From Chloroflexota bacterium (GTDB taxonomy: Bacteria; Chloroflexota; Dehalococcoidia; SM23-28-2; RBG-16-64-32), in the NCBI GenBank assembly GCA_022564695.1, contig JADFKX010000071.1:1-9275 (forward strand): a stretch of 9,275 nt of DNA, written 5' to 3'. Below, piece after piece: positions 1 to 5,938 of the stretch (positions are counted from its first letter, which is position 1; each line of letters begins with the position of its first letter). The notes under the pieces were generated by a model. That model was not told where the DNA came from. It saw only the letters and a program-made list of their open reading frames with translations, and did no database searches. Both the position numbers and the translations under genes were made by a program.

Positions 1-252
1 TCACCTTTGGGCCTTTACGATATGATCGGCAACATCTGGGAATGGACCAGCACCCCGTTTGACGGTTACCCCGGCTTCAAGCCGTTCCCCTATCCAGGTT
101 ATTCAGAAGTCTGGTTTGACGGCCTGCACCAAGTCGTCCGGGGCGGCTGTTTTGTCACCGGCGCCCCCATGTTGCGGGCAACATTCCGGAACTGGTTTTA
201 TCCCCGGACCCGCGAACGGTTCATCGGCGTAAGACTGGCCCGGGACACCTGA
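1..252 (+). CDS. C-terminal part of an EgtB-like / formylglycine-generating-enzyme (SUMF1) domain protein
   Basis: The reading frame is open from base 1 (S-P-L-G-L-Y-D-M...), so only about the last 83 residues of a larger protein are visible. They hold the hallmarks of the end of the FGE-sulfatase fold: GNIWEWT, a YPGYSEVWFDG stretch, VVRGG, then an RATFRNWFYPRTRERF block and a closing GVRLA. The tyrosine-serine-aspartate pattern and the FRNW block resemble EgtB (the iron enzyme that joins a thiol donor to trimethylhistidine in ergothioneine synthesis) and its relatives more than true formylglycine-generating enzymes; this is family knowledge from memory. The N-terminal DinB-like half and the iron-binding histidines lie outside the window, so the substrate cannot be decided. 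The stop codon is followed after 2 bases by the ABC ATPase start, so the two genes are probably co-transcribed and coupled. The FGE-fold assignment is firm; the EgtB sub-family is moderate. Confidence 0.8.
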   Translation, partial: SPLGLYDMIGNIWEWTSTPFDGYPGFKPFPYPGYSEVWFDGLHQVVRGGCFVTGAPMLRATFRNWFYPRTRERFIGVRLARDT

Positions 253-254
253 CC

Positions 255-911
255 ATGCCCGCCATGATCACCTATCTGGGCGTTCACAAATCGTACGGGG
301 AGCATGCCGCGCTGACGGACTTTAGCCTGGAAGTCCAGCGGGGCGAAACCCTGGCGCTCATCGGTCCCAGTGGCGGCGGCAAAACGACTGTCCTCAAGTT
401 GGCCAACGGTCTACTTGCGCCCTCGCGTGGCACCGTTCTACTCGATGGCAGGCCGATTGATGAATGGGACCGCCAGGAATTAAGGCGCGCTATCGGTTAC
501 GTCATACAACAGGTGGGGCTGTTTCCCCATTGGACGGTGGAGCGCAATGTTGGCGTCCTGCCAACCCTGGAAGAGTGGCCGCCGGAAAAAATCTCCGCGC
601 GGGTAAACGAGCTTTTGACGCTTGTCGATCTGGAGCCGGACCGCTTCAAATCCCGTTATCCCAGCCAACTGTCCGGCGGGCAGGCACAACGTGTGGGAGT
701 GGCCCGCGCCCTGGCGCTGAGCCCGGCCATGTTGCTCATGGACGAACCGTTCGGATCGCTCGACCCGCTGATCCGCGCGCAACTTCAGACGGAGCTACTG
801 GCTATCCTGAAAACGGTGGAGGTGACCACCATCCTGGTCACGCACGATCTGACTGAAGCGTTCAGGATGGGCACGCGGGTCGCTGTGCTGGCCGACGGCG
901 AACTGGAGCAG
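255..911 (+). CDS. ABC transporter ATP-binding protein, OpuCA/EgtV type, 3' end lost at a join
   Basis: This is the ATP-hydrolysing subunit of an importer of the osmoprotectant/quaternary-amine class. Visible motifs are Walker A GPSGGGKTT (about residues 37-45), a Q-loop in YVIQQVGLFPH (82-92), signature LSGGQAQRV (139-147), Walker B LLMDEP (160-165), D-loop SLD (168-170) and switch histidine in THD (196-198). Start is ATG 255, or ATG 264 in the same frame; neither has a strong ribosome-binding site, which fits coupling to the gene ending at 252. Recognisable family sequence stops at LADGELEQ (about 911). The frame stays open to a TGA ending at 983, but those last 23 residues (RTRRATYSEGHDN...) are acidic and polar and are simply the antisense of the first membrane helix of the RDD gene. 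Family members continue with a longer C-terminal helical region, so the gene is cut, not naturally short. The adjacent EgtB-like gene makes an ergothioneine or betaine-like substrate a reasonable inference, not a demonstrated one. Confidence 0.88.
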
Positions 912-915
912 CGTA
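897..915. other. Probable chimeric join 1 (ABC ATPase gene / RDD gene)
   Basis: Two unrelated genes on opposite strands meet tail to tail here, and both lose family similarity within the same few bases. On + the ATPase is recognisable to LADGELEQ (about 911). On - the RDD protein is plausible to GTTGTLLQ (about 903), after which its reading frame just translates the antisense of the ATPase. The shared bases near 900-911 can be read sensibly in both genes, as expected at a microhomology join. The exact base cannot be fixed by eye. Confidence 0.72.
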
Positions 916-1121
916 CCCGTCGTGCCACCTACAGCGAGGGCCACGACAATGCCGACGACAAAAAGAATGATGACATCGATTAGATAGGACGCGAAGCGGA
1001 TCCAAAATCCGGCATACTCGACGCCGCTTAAGACGCGCCCACATCCGGCACAGAATTTGGCGTCTGCGGCGACGGCCTGGCCACAGTCTGGACAGAATGC
1101 GCTTCCAGCAGCCAGCTCCAT
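906..1121 (-). CDS. Zinc-ribbon RDD-family membrane protein, 3' part lost at a join
   Basis: The N-terminus is a double-CxxC zinc ribbon: CPDCG and, 11 residues later, CAGCG (cysteines 10, 13, 24 and 27 from the chosen start). It is followed by an RDD-like opening (YAGFWIRFASYLIDVI) and one long hydrophobic helix through VVALAVGG. RDD proteins normally have three or more helices, so most of the domain is missing. Beyond about base 906 the frame reads antisense of the neighbouring ATPase gene and is not real protein. I chose ATG 1121 over an in-frame TTG at 1151 because AAAGGGGGGG lies 6 bases before it (bases 1128-1137). Function is not known; zinc-ribbon RDD proteins are small integral-membrane proteins of unclear role. 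It lies 86 bases downstream of the HAD phosphatase gene on the same strand. I see no clear terminator in that gap. Confidence 0.75.
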
Positions 1122-1207
1122 GAAGAGCCCCCCCTTTCTGCGTGCAACCAATGCGGTGAGCTTACGCCGGCTGGCAGGGCTGTCAAGGGCGATGCCGCAG
1201 GGATGGT

Positions 1208-2008
1208 CTACAGCACAAACCGCTCGATCGCCCAGGCGACGCCGTCGGCGTCGTTGGTGGGGGCGATGTGGAGGGCGGCGCGCTTCACCTCGTCGGGGGA
1301 GTTGTTGACGGCGATGCCCAGACCGGCGCGGCGCAGCATATCGAGGTCTGACTCGGAGTCGCCCATCGCCATCACCTCAGACAGGGGCACGTCCAGGTCG
1401 TTGCAGACGATCTCCAGGGCGCTGGCCTTGCCGGCGTCGGGGTGGGTGAGGATTACGTAGTGGGGGAGGCCCACGGGCCGGTTGAGGGAGAAGCTGGCGC
1501 GACCGTCGAAGGCCGGCAGGAAGCGTTGCGATATCTCGTTCACGGCCTCCTCGCCGTAGACTAGGACGGCGGTGGGCTGACCGCGAGCCACCTCCTCGGC
1601 CTGATGCTCGGAGATGCGGAGGCCGGCGGGCAGACGTTCCGGTATGATGCCGGGCCGCATGCGCATGTAGGTGGTGTCCTCGATAGTGGTGAACGTCTCC
1701 CAGCCGCGCTCGTCGGCGAGGGCGGTAACCTCACGGGCGAGCTCCTGGTCCAGGCGGAGGTGGAGCAGCTCGTCGCCGTCCTGGGGCCGTTTGACGACTG
1801 CGCCGTTGTTGCAGATGAGGGGCGTGTCGATACCGAGGTGTTCGGCGTTGCGCTTGGCCAGGAGGTACCAGCGAGCGGTGGCGAGGACGACCTTCACACC
1901 TGCATCAAGGGCACGCTTCACCGCTTCGGCGTTGCGCTCGCTCACCTTGACGGCGCTGTTTAGGAGGGTGCCGTCCAGGTCCAGGGCGATGAGCCGAACG
2001 CCGCTCAC
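1208..2008 (-). CDS. Cof-type HAD-IIB family phosphatase
   Basis: A 266-residue cytoplasmic phosphohydrolase of normal length for the Cof/YbiV group, which removes phosphate from sugar phosphates, flavin phosphates and similar small molecules. The four HAD motifs are visible: I, DLDGTLLNS (aspartates 10 and 12, nucleophile and acid/base); II, LATAR (Thr44); III, Lys194 in GKASAL; IV, GDSESDLDML (216-225, aspartates 217 and 221). Motif II reads ATAR rather than the usual ATGR, and motif IV has Ser where Asn is common; both look tolerable. The segment between motifs II and III is the type-IIB cap, which sets the substrate, and nothing in it lets me name one. The start is GTG at 2008, overlapping the TGA of the SPFH gene in GTGA. 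With only GGAGGA 12 bases upstream, the gene is most likely translated by coupling to the SPFH gene. Confidence 0.9.
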   Translation of the reverse strand: MSGVRLIALDLDGTLLNSAVKVSERNAEAVKRALDAGVKVVLATARWYLLAKRNAEHLGIDTPLICNNGAVVKRPQDGDELLHLRLDQELAREVTALADERGWETFTTIEDTTYMRMRPGIIPERLPAGLRISEHQAEEVARGQPTAVLVYGEEAVNEISQRFLPAFDGRASFSLNRPVGLPHYVILTHPDAGKASALEIVCNDLDVPLSEVMAMGDSESDLDMLRRAGLGIAVNNSPDEVKRAALHIAPTNDADGVAWAIERFVL

Positions 2009-2907
2009 TGCTTCGGTTCGTCCTCCACGCTCACGCCTTTGCGGCTGGGGTTGCCGCCTCCGTCGCCGCTGTCGCCGCCAAACATGCTGGCGAAGGGGCG
2101 GAGGAATTTGGTGAACTCCAGGGGGAAGATGTACTTGGTGGATGGGCTTTCGCCGATCGTCTTGAGGGTCTCGAAGTACTGGAGGCTCATCGTCTTGGCA
2201 TCGACGCCCTTGGCGACCTGGTATATCTTGTCCAGGGCGTTGCTGAAACCTTCGGCCTCCAGGATCTCAGCCTGGCGGCTGGCCTCGGCGCGGAGGATTG
2301 TGGCCTGGCGTTCGCCCTCGGCGCGGAGGATGGCGGCCTCCTTTTCGCCCTCGGCCACGGTGATGTTCGCCTCCTTCTGACCATCGGCCTCCAGGACGAT
2401 GGCGCGGCGGTTGCGCTCGGCGGACATCTGGCGGCTCATCGCTTCCTGGATATCGCGGGGCGGCTGGATCTCGCGGATCTCGACGGCGGTGACCTTGACG
2501 CCCCAGCGGTCGGTGACCTCGTCCAGCTTGGCCTGCATGATCTGGTTGATCTGGTCGCGCTTGGCGAGGACATCGTCCAGGGAGATGTCGCCGACGACGG
2601 CGCGGAGGGTGGTGATGGCCATGCCGCGGGCGGCGCCGATGACGCTTTCCACGTTGAGGACGCTGTCCCGGGGGTTGACGATCTTCATGTAGACGAGCAT
2701 GTCCACAGAGACGGGGGCGTTGTCCTTGGTGATGCAGGTCTGCGGCTCCACGTCCAGGAAGATCTCTCGCAGGTCGACCACTGTGATCTGGTCAATGATG
2801 GGCCAGAGGGGGAAGATGAAGCCGGGCCCCTTTTCTCCCATAACTCTGCCGAAGCGGAAATGGACGAGGCGGCGGTACTCTGGGACGATGGTGAAGAAGA
2901 AAGGCAT
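2005..2907 (-). CDS. SPFH/Band 7 (stomatin/prohibitin-like) protein without an N-terminal membrane helix
   Basis: A 300-residue scaffold-type protein. SPFH proteins oligomerise on membranes and organise proteases, lipid domains or transporters. The SPFH domain runs from about residue 8 (VPEYRRLVHFRFGRV) to 150, with stomatin-like VDLREIFLDVEPQTCITKDN (45-63) and VSVDMLVYMKIVNP (67-79). Residues 155-222 form an Ala/Glu-rich coiled coil with near-repeats (AAILRAEGERQ, ATILRAEASRQ, AEILEAEG). A Gly/Asp-rich, then charged tail ends the protein. Most relatives (stomatin, QmcA, HflK/C) begin with a transmembrane helix; here the domain starts almost at once, after only MPFFFTIV. The start is well supported: ATG 2907 with AGGAGG 6 bases upstream (2914-2919), so the missing anchor is not a mis-called start. 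No NfeD partner gene is adjacent. The HAD gene overlaps its stop by 4 bases. Confidence 0.93.
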   Translation of the reverse strand: MPFFFTIVPEYRRLVHFRFGRVMGEKGPGFIFPLWPIIDQITVVDLREIFLDVEPQTCITKDNAPVSVDMLVYMKIVNPRDSVLNVESVIGAARGMAITTLRAVVGDISLDDVLAKRDQINQIMQAKLDEVTDRWGVKVTAVEIREIQPPRDIQEAMSRQMSAERNRRAIVLEADGQKEANITVAEGEKEAAILRAEGERQATILRAEASRQAEILEAEGFSNALDKIYQVAKGVDAKTMSLQYFETLKTIGESPSTKYIFPLEFTKFLRPFASMFGGDSGDGGGNPSRKGVSVEDEPKQ

Positions 2908-2954
2908 TGGGGACCTCCTCTTGGATTGGGCGGGCTGGGTGCTGGCTTATTATA
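2908..2954 (-). promoter_or_regulatory. Possible -10 element and ribosome-binding site for the SPFH-HAD pair
   Basis: The 42-base gap before the SPFH gene holds a perfect AGGAGG (2914-2919). A perfect TATAAT (2949-2954 read on -) overlaps the amidohydrolase stop codon and lies about 42 bases from the start codon. I find no good -35 hexamer 16-18 bases further upstream, so either the promoter is weak or extended, or the match is chance. The ribosome-binding site is secure; the promoter is tentative. Confidence 0.35.
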
Positions 2955-3870
2955 GCCCTAATACGCGGATAGCGTTTTCGTGCAGCACTGCCCGCTTCTC
3001 GGCGTTTGTTAGGGGGAGGCGCTGGATGCGGGCGGCGTCCTGCACGGGGTCGAACCAGGGGTAGTCGGAGCCGAACATCACGCGGTCGCAGCCGACCTGT
3101 CGCAAGGCGGCGGCCGCCGCCTCGTCGCTCAGCTCCGGTTGCTCCTCGGCGCCGTTGATGACGTAGCAGCAGTCGAAGAAGACGTTGGTGTGGGAGCGGG
3201 CGAGGTCGGCGCAGGCGGTGAAGTCGCCGAAGGCGAGGTGGGCCATGACGATGGTGAGGCGGGGGAAGGCGGAGAGCACCTCCGGGAAGTGCTTAGGGTG
3301 GGCGTGATCGGTGTGGCCGGTGCCCAGGGCGTAGGCGCCGGAGTGGAAGATGATGGGCAGGCCCAGTTCCTGCGCCCGCTCGTAGACCGGCCACAGACGG
3401 CGGTCGGTAGGGAGGAAGCGCTGGTTGGGCGGGTGCAGCTTGATGCCGTGGGCGCCCTCGTCGCGGCGCCGATCGATTTCGGCGACGAGATCTTCGGCGC
3501 TCATGGAGGGGTCTAGGCCGATGAAGGGGATGAGCTGTGGGTGATCGCGAGCCACGGCGCAGGTCCACTCGTTGCGGCGCTGGAGACGGCCGATCATCTG
3601 GCGGCGGAGGTCGGCCTCGGCTTCGGCGCGCTGGGTGGGGCTGAGGTCCGCCGGGAGGTTGGCGGCAGCGGCGTCGAACATGTCCACGATGGGTGTCATG
3701 TTCACCATCACCGCTTTCTCGATGCCGCTGCGGCTCATCAGCGCCAGCATCTCGTCCGGTGTGCCGCCGTAGTCGGTGCGGCCACTGCCCATCATCGCCT
3801 GGCGGCCTATTTCGCGGCTACGGTAGGTGTGGACGTGGGCGTCGATGATGGGGAAATCGAAGTTGGACAT
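2950..3870 (-). CDS. Amidohydrolase family (Amidohydro_2, TIM-barrel) metal-dependent hydrolase
   Basis: A 306-residue enzyme of the amidohydrolase superfamily, the branch with decarboxylases (ACMSD/LigY-like) and lactonases. Metal-binding and active-site marks are in order: DAHVH near the N-terminus (His12 and His14 from ATG 3870), HGIKLHP (Lys about 144), IIFHSG (His about 176), VMAHLAFGDF (His about 211) and GSDYPW (Asp about 269). Length and spacing suit a complete single-domain enzyme. The closing NAEKRAVLHENAIRVLGL is the usual helix of this family (an 'I.. N A .R.. L' pattern). Substrate cannot be named from sequence. The start is ATG 3870 (GTG 3873 is in frame next to it). No strong ribosome-binding site precedes it; instead the stop of a 26-codon ORF overlaps the start as TGATG, implying coupled translation. 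Confidence 0.92.
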   Translation of the reverse strand: MSNFDFPIIDAHVHTYRSREIGRQAMMGSGRTDYGGTPDEMLALMSRSGIEKAVMVNMTPIVDMFDAAAANLPADLSPTQRAEAEADLRRQMIGRLQRRNEWTCAVARDHPQLIPFIGLDPSMSAEDLVAEIDRRRDEGAHGIKLHPPNQRFLPTDRRLWPVYERAQELGLPIIFHSGAYALGTGHTDHAHPKHFPEVLSAFPRLTIVMAHLAFGDFTACADLARSHTNVFFDCCYVINGAEEQPELSDEAAAAALRQVGCDRVMFGSDYPWFDPVQDAARIQRLPLTNAEKRAVLHENAIRVLGL

Positions 3871-3950
3871 CACATGTTGGGTGCAGCCACCAGCCGGTTT
3901 TTGGCGAAGTGGCCGATCATCATGACGTCAGCGTTGAGGGGAGTCATCAT
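3870..3950 (-). CDS. 26-codon ORF overlapping the amidohydrolase start (leader peptide or gene remnant)
   Basis: ATG 3950 (or ATG 3947) opens a short frame, MMTPLNADVMMIGHF followed by AKNRLVAAPNM, whose TGA (3872-3870) shares bases with the amidohydrolase ATG. A weak AGGG stands just upstream. The opening resembles the first strand of PfkB/ribokinase-type kinases (D-V-x-x-I-G-H-F-x-K-x-R-L-V), so it may be the stump of a lost kinase gene. This is a recollected resemblance over about 15 residues and could be chance. In either case the TGATG overlap and the lack of a separate ribosome-binding site for the amidohydrolase suggest that ribosomes arrive through this ORF. Confidence 0.4.
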   Translation of the reverse strand: MMTPLNADVMMIGHFAKNRLVAAPNM

Positions 3951-3961
3951 CGCCCTATGCA

Positions 3962-3994
3962 CGGTTGTACTCCAATGACAACCGGACATGTCAT
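3962..3994 (-). other. Two overlapping, mutually exclusive short hairpins between glycosyltransferase and amidohydrolase genes
   Basis: CGGTTGT (3962-3968) pairs with ACAACCG (3978-3984), a 7-bp stem with a 9-base loop. ATGACA (3975-3980) pairs with TGTCAT (3989-3994), a 6-bp stem that shares bases with the first. They begin at the stop codon of the glycosyltransferase and are not followed by a T-run on either strand, so an intrinsic terminator is not supported. They could be a weak processing or attenuation element, or chance. Confidence 0.25.
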
Positions 3995-5001
3995 ACTCCC
4001 GCAATCACTTCCGCGAGCTTCTGGGCCGTGGTGCTCACATCGTATTTGCTGGCGTTCTGCCGGCAGCGGTGGGCCACCTCCGCTCGAAGCTGGGGCTCCC
4101 GAATCAATCTGTCCACCGCCGAAGCGATCTGACCATGGGGCACGAGGAGCGCTCCGCTGTGAATTCCGGGATAGGCTACGGTGTTGGGGACGACGCAGGC
4201 GACGCCGGCGTAGGCTTTCTCTAGCATGGCGATGCCGAAGGTCTCGTGGTACGAGCAGGAGAAGGCGATATCTATCCCGGAGATGAAGCGCCAGTAGTCG
4301 ACCTGGGTCTCAAACCGGGGTATGAACTGTACGTTGCCCAGCCGGTTGAGCCTGGTCGCGGCGTCTGCGTAGTAGTCTTTGAGGCTCTGAGGGACCCAGA
4401 ACGGCTCATCCCAGTCCTCTTTCCGACCGATGATGAACTTCACGTCCCCATGCTTGGCCGCCAGGCTCTCGATGACGTCCAACGCTCCCTGGAAGTTTTT
4501 GTCGGTGCGCCAGCGGTGCTGCCACAAGATCGTCAGGCCGGAGCGCTGGGCCCCGTTCTCGTGCCGGCAGCGGTCTATGCCCTCGAGGTCGATGCCGAGG
4601 AAGCAGACCTGGAACTTGTAGCCATCGATGCGCTCCTCCAAGAGGTGTTTGGTAAATACGCTCTGCGCAAGATGTCTCTTGAAATAGGGCATGAGAACGG
4701 CTACGGACTCCAGGAAACCGTCTTCATGCGCGTTCTTTCCCCGGTCCCAGCCCGTGATGTAGTCCGGATAGAGGGCCCACAGGACGGTTGGCGTGCGGAG
4801 GATGTCTTCTTTATGGAGCGCGAGTGCGTCCACGCGCCGGTGAGGGCTGTATACCACCACGTCAGGGGAGAACTCATCTAGCTCGCGGTACAAGGGGGGA
4901 TCCAACCAGTTGCCGGCAACTTCAAGGCCTTTTTCGCATAGGATCTCGCTTCCCCGATTGGGGAAGATCCAAGGCTCGATGTTGGCCAGATAGAGTCTCA
5001 T
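3991..5001 (-). CDS. GT4-like glycosyltransferase, resembling the tRNA-queuosine mannosyltransferase (GTDC1/QTMAN) group in its C-terminal half
   Basis: A 336-residue GT-B fold enzyme that should move a sugar from a nucleotide-sugar donor to an acceptor in the cytoplasm; there is no signal or membrane segment. The donor-side half is clear: HETFGIAMLE (252-261) supplies the Glu-x7-Glu motif of retaining GT4 enzymes, followed by AYAGVACVVPNTVAYPG. ILWQHRWRTDKN (158-169) closely recalls the ILWNHRWEHDK stretch of QTMAN/GTDC1 proteins as I remember them. The N-terminus (RLYLANIEPWIFPNRG) lacks that family's GGSH motif, so the acceptor is probably different. ATG 5001 has GAGGTGGT immediately upstream. 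It follows the CmoB-like methyltransferase by 76 bases on the same strand, so the sugar and methyl transfers may act on one product, such as a surface or secondary-metabolite glycan. GT-B family is firm; acceptor unknown. Confidence 0.82.
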   Translation of the reverse strand: MRLYLANIEPWIFPNRGSEILCEKGLEVAGNWLDPPLYRELDEFSPDVVVYSPHRRVDALALHKEDILRTPTVLWALYPDYITGWDRGKNAHEDGFLESVAVLMPYFKRHLAQSVFTKHLLEERIDGYKFQVCFLGIDLEGIDRCRHENGAQRSGLTILWQHRWRTDKNFQGALDVIESLAAKHGDVKFIIGRKEDWDEPFWVPQSLKDYYADAATRLNRLGNVQFIPRFETQVDYWRFISGIDIAFSCSYHETFGIAMLEKAYAGVACVVPNTVAYPGIHSGALLVPHGQIASAVDRLIREPQLRAEVAHRCRQNASKYDVSTTAQKLAEVIAGV

Positions 5002-5077
5002 ACCACCTCATCGGCGAGAGTCAAGAAACCTGTGGTCCGGCGGGATCTAGAGGGGGATGCGGTTGGGCGGGCTACTG

Positions 5078-5797
5078 TCAATGCTTCTTGCCGATCAAGA
5101 AGCCTCTTCCCCCTCTGGGTATGCCTTCTGGGCTCTTTTCGCTGTGCGGTTCGTAGTAGAAGCCCCGGAACTCTGCGCTCCCGAAGCCGGCCGCCCTCAC
5201 CATACCCTCCAGGCACTGGGGCCCGTATATCCACCAATTGGTCGGATCACCCATGTAGGCGCCCTCGATGAACCTGCCCATGGAGGTGAGGGCAGGGTCG
5301 AGGAGGAACTCGCTTTCGATAAGGATCGTGTCAGTGCAGACGGCAGCCAGCTTCGATAGCACGTTCGTCGGGTCCGGTATGTGATACATCAGTCCTGTGC
5401 AGATGACGATGTCGAAGGTGCCGAGGCTGGCATCGACGTTGTGAGCGTCGTCGTTTATGAACTGTCCGTCAAGCCCAAGGAGGTTGGAGAGGTGCTGCGC
5501 TTGCCGGACGTAGTGGGGGTCCAGTTCCACCCCCAGCACACGCTCGGCGCCCCTGCGTTTGGCCACGAAACTGTAGTATCCGGCGTTGCAGCCCGCGTCC
5601 AGGACGGTCTTGCCGGAGAAATCGCGCGGGAAGCCGAGGCGGTCTAGCGAGGCCAGGACGGAGTCACCGTCATGGATCCCCTCGATCTTGAGCCAATCGG
5701 CGAGGTTGAAGGAATGGTACCAGGGGCCTAGCCGCTCTACGGCGCTCAGTATCTCTTTTCTCTCCTCGGCAGGATGCACATCTAGATGCCAATTCAA
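5078..5797 (-). CDS. CmoB-like (DUF1698-type) SAM-dependent methyltransferase
   Basis: A class I Rossmann methyltransferase of 239 residues. Motif I is TVLDAGCNAGYYS (about 64-76); an acidic strand end follows in VLGVELD, then DIVICTGLMYHIPDP in the motif IV region and NWWIYGP near the C-terminus. The order 'YHSF...VLDxGCNxGYYS...GLMYHI.DP' matches the family that includes the tRNA-uridine enzyme CmoB, and many relatives sit in glycan clusters. True CmoB is longer and has carboxy-SAM residues I cannot confirm, so I do not call this cmoB. The frame is open upstream to another TTG (5848), but I choose TTG 5797: GAGGAG lies 6 bases before it, and the same arrangement is kept in the truncated paralogue at 6662-6787. 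It is followed by the glycosyltransferase gene, suggesting a joint pathway. Confidence 0.85.
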   Translation of the reverse strand: MNWHLDVHPAEERKEILSAVERLGPWYHSFNLADWLKIEGIHDGDSVLASLDRLGFPRDFSGKTVLDAGCNAGYYSFVAKRRGAERVLGVELDPHYVRQAQHLSNLLGLDGQFINDDAHNVDASLGTFDIVICTGLMYHIPDPTNVLSKLAAVCTDTILIESEFLLDPALTSMGRFIEGAYMGDPTNWWIYGPQCLEGMVRAAGFGSAEFRGFYYEPHSEKSPEGIPRGGRGFLIGKKH

Positions 5798-5828
5798 ATC
5801 TGCTCCTCGCTTTCGGTAAACAGCGTGT

Positions 5829-5858
5829 CGGCACGAGCCGCAGCACAATCTCGTGCCG
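5829..5858. repeat. 9-bp inverted repeat between the two methyltransferase genes
   Basis: CGGCACGAG (5829-5837) and CTCGTGCCG (5850-5858) form a perfect 9-bp stem with a 12-base loop. It lies in the 141-base gap between the AT-rich methyltransferase stop (5939) and the TTG start at 5797, 32 bases before that start on the - strand. No T-run follows, so a classical terminator is not supported; RNA processing or control of the downstream gene is possible. I see nothing else in the gap apart from the GAGGAG site. Confidence 0.4.
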
Positions 5859-5938
5859 CTGCGACGACTCTCGCAGGTCGTGAAGGTCCATGTTCCAGCT
5901 GTCTCACCGTAGTAGTTATGGGGCGGGGTGCGACGTGC

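Noticed and set aside
912..983. Acidic C-terminal tail of the ABC ATPase as a real regulatory extension
   Set aside because: It is exactly the antisense of the first membrane helix of the RDD protein and starts where family similarity stops; best explained by the join.
4246..4881. 211-codon + strand open frame opposite the glycosyltransferase
   Set aside because: The - strand frame carries a clear GT-B Glu-x7-Glu motif and a good ribosome-binding site; the + frame has no recognisable motif or start signal.
5078..5797. Naming the methyltransferase cmoB
   Set aside because: It is shorter than CmoB, I cannot confirm the carboxy-SAM binding residues, and there is no cmoA neighbour; only family-level similarity is supportable.
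5670..5891. 73-codon - strand frame at the start of the CmoB-like methyltransferase
   Set aside because: It overlaps the real N-terminal coding region in another frame, and the real frame is conserved in the truncated paralogue.
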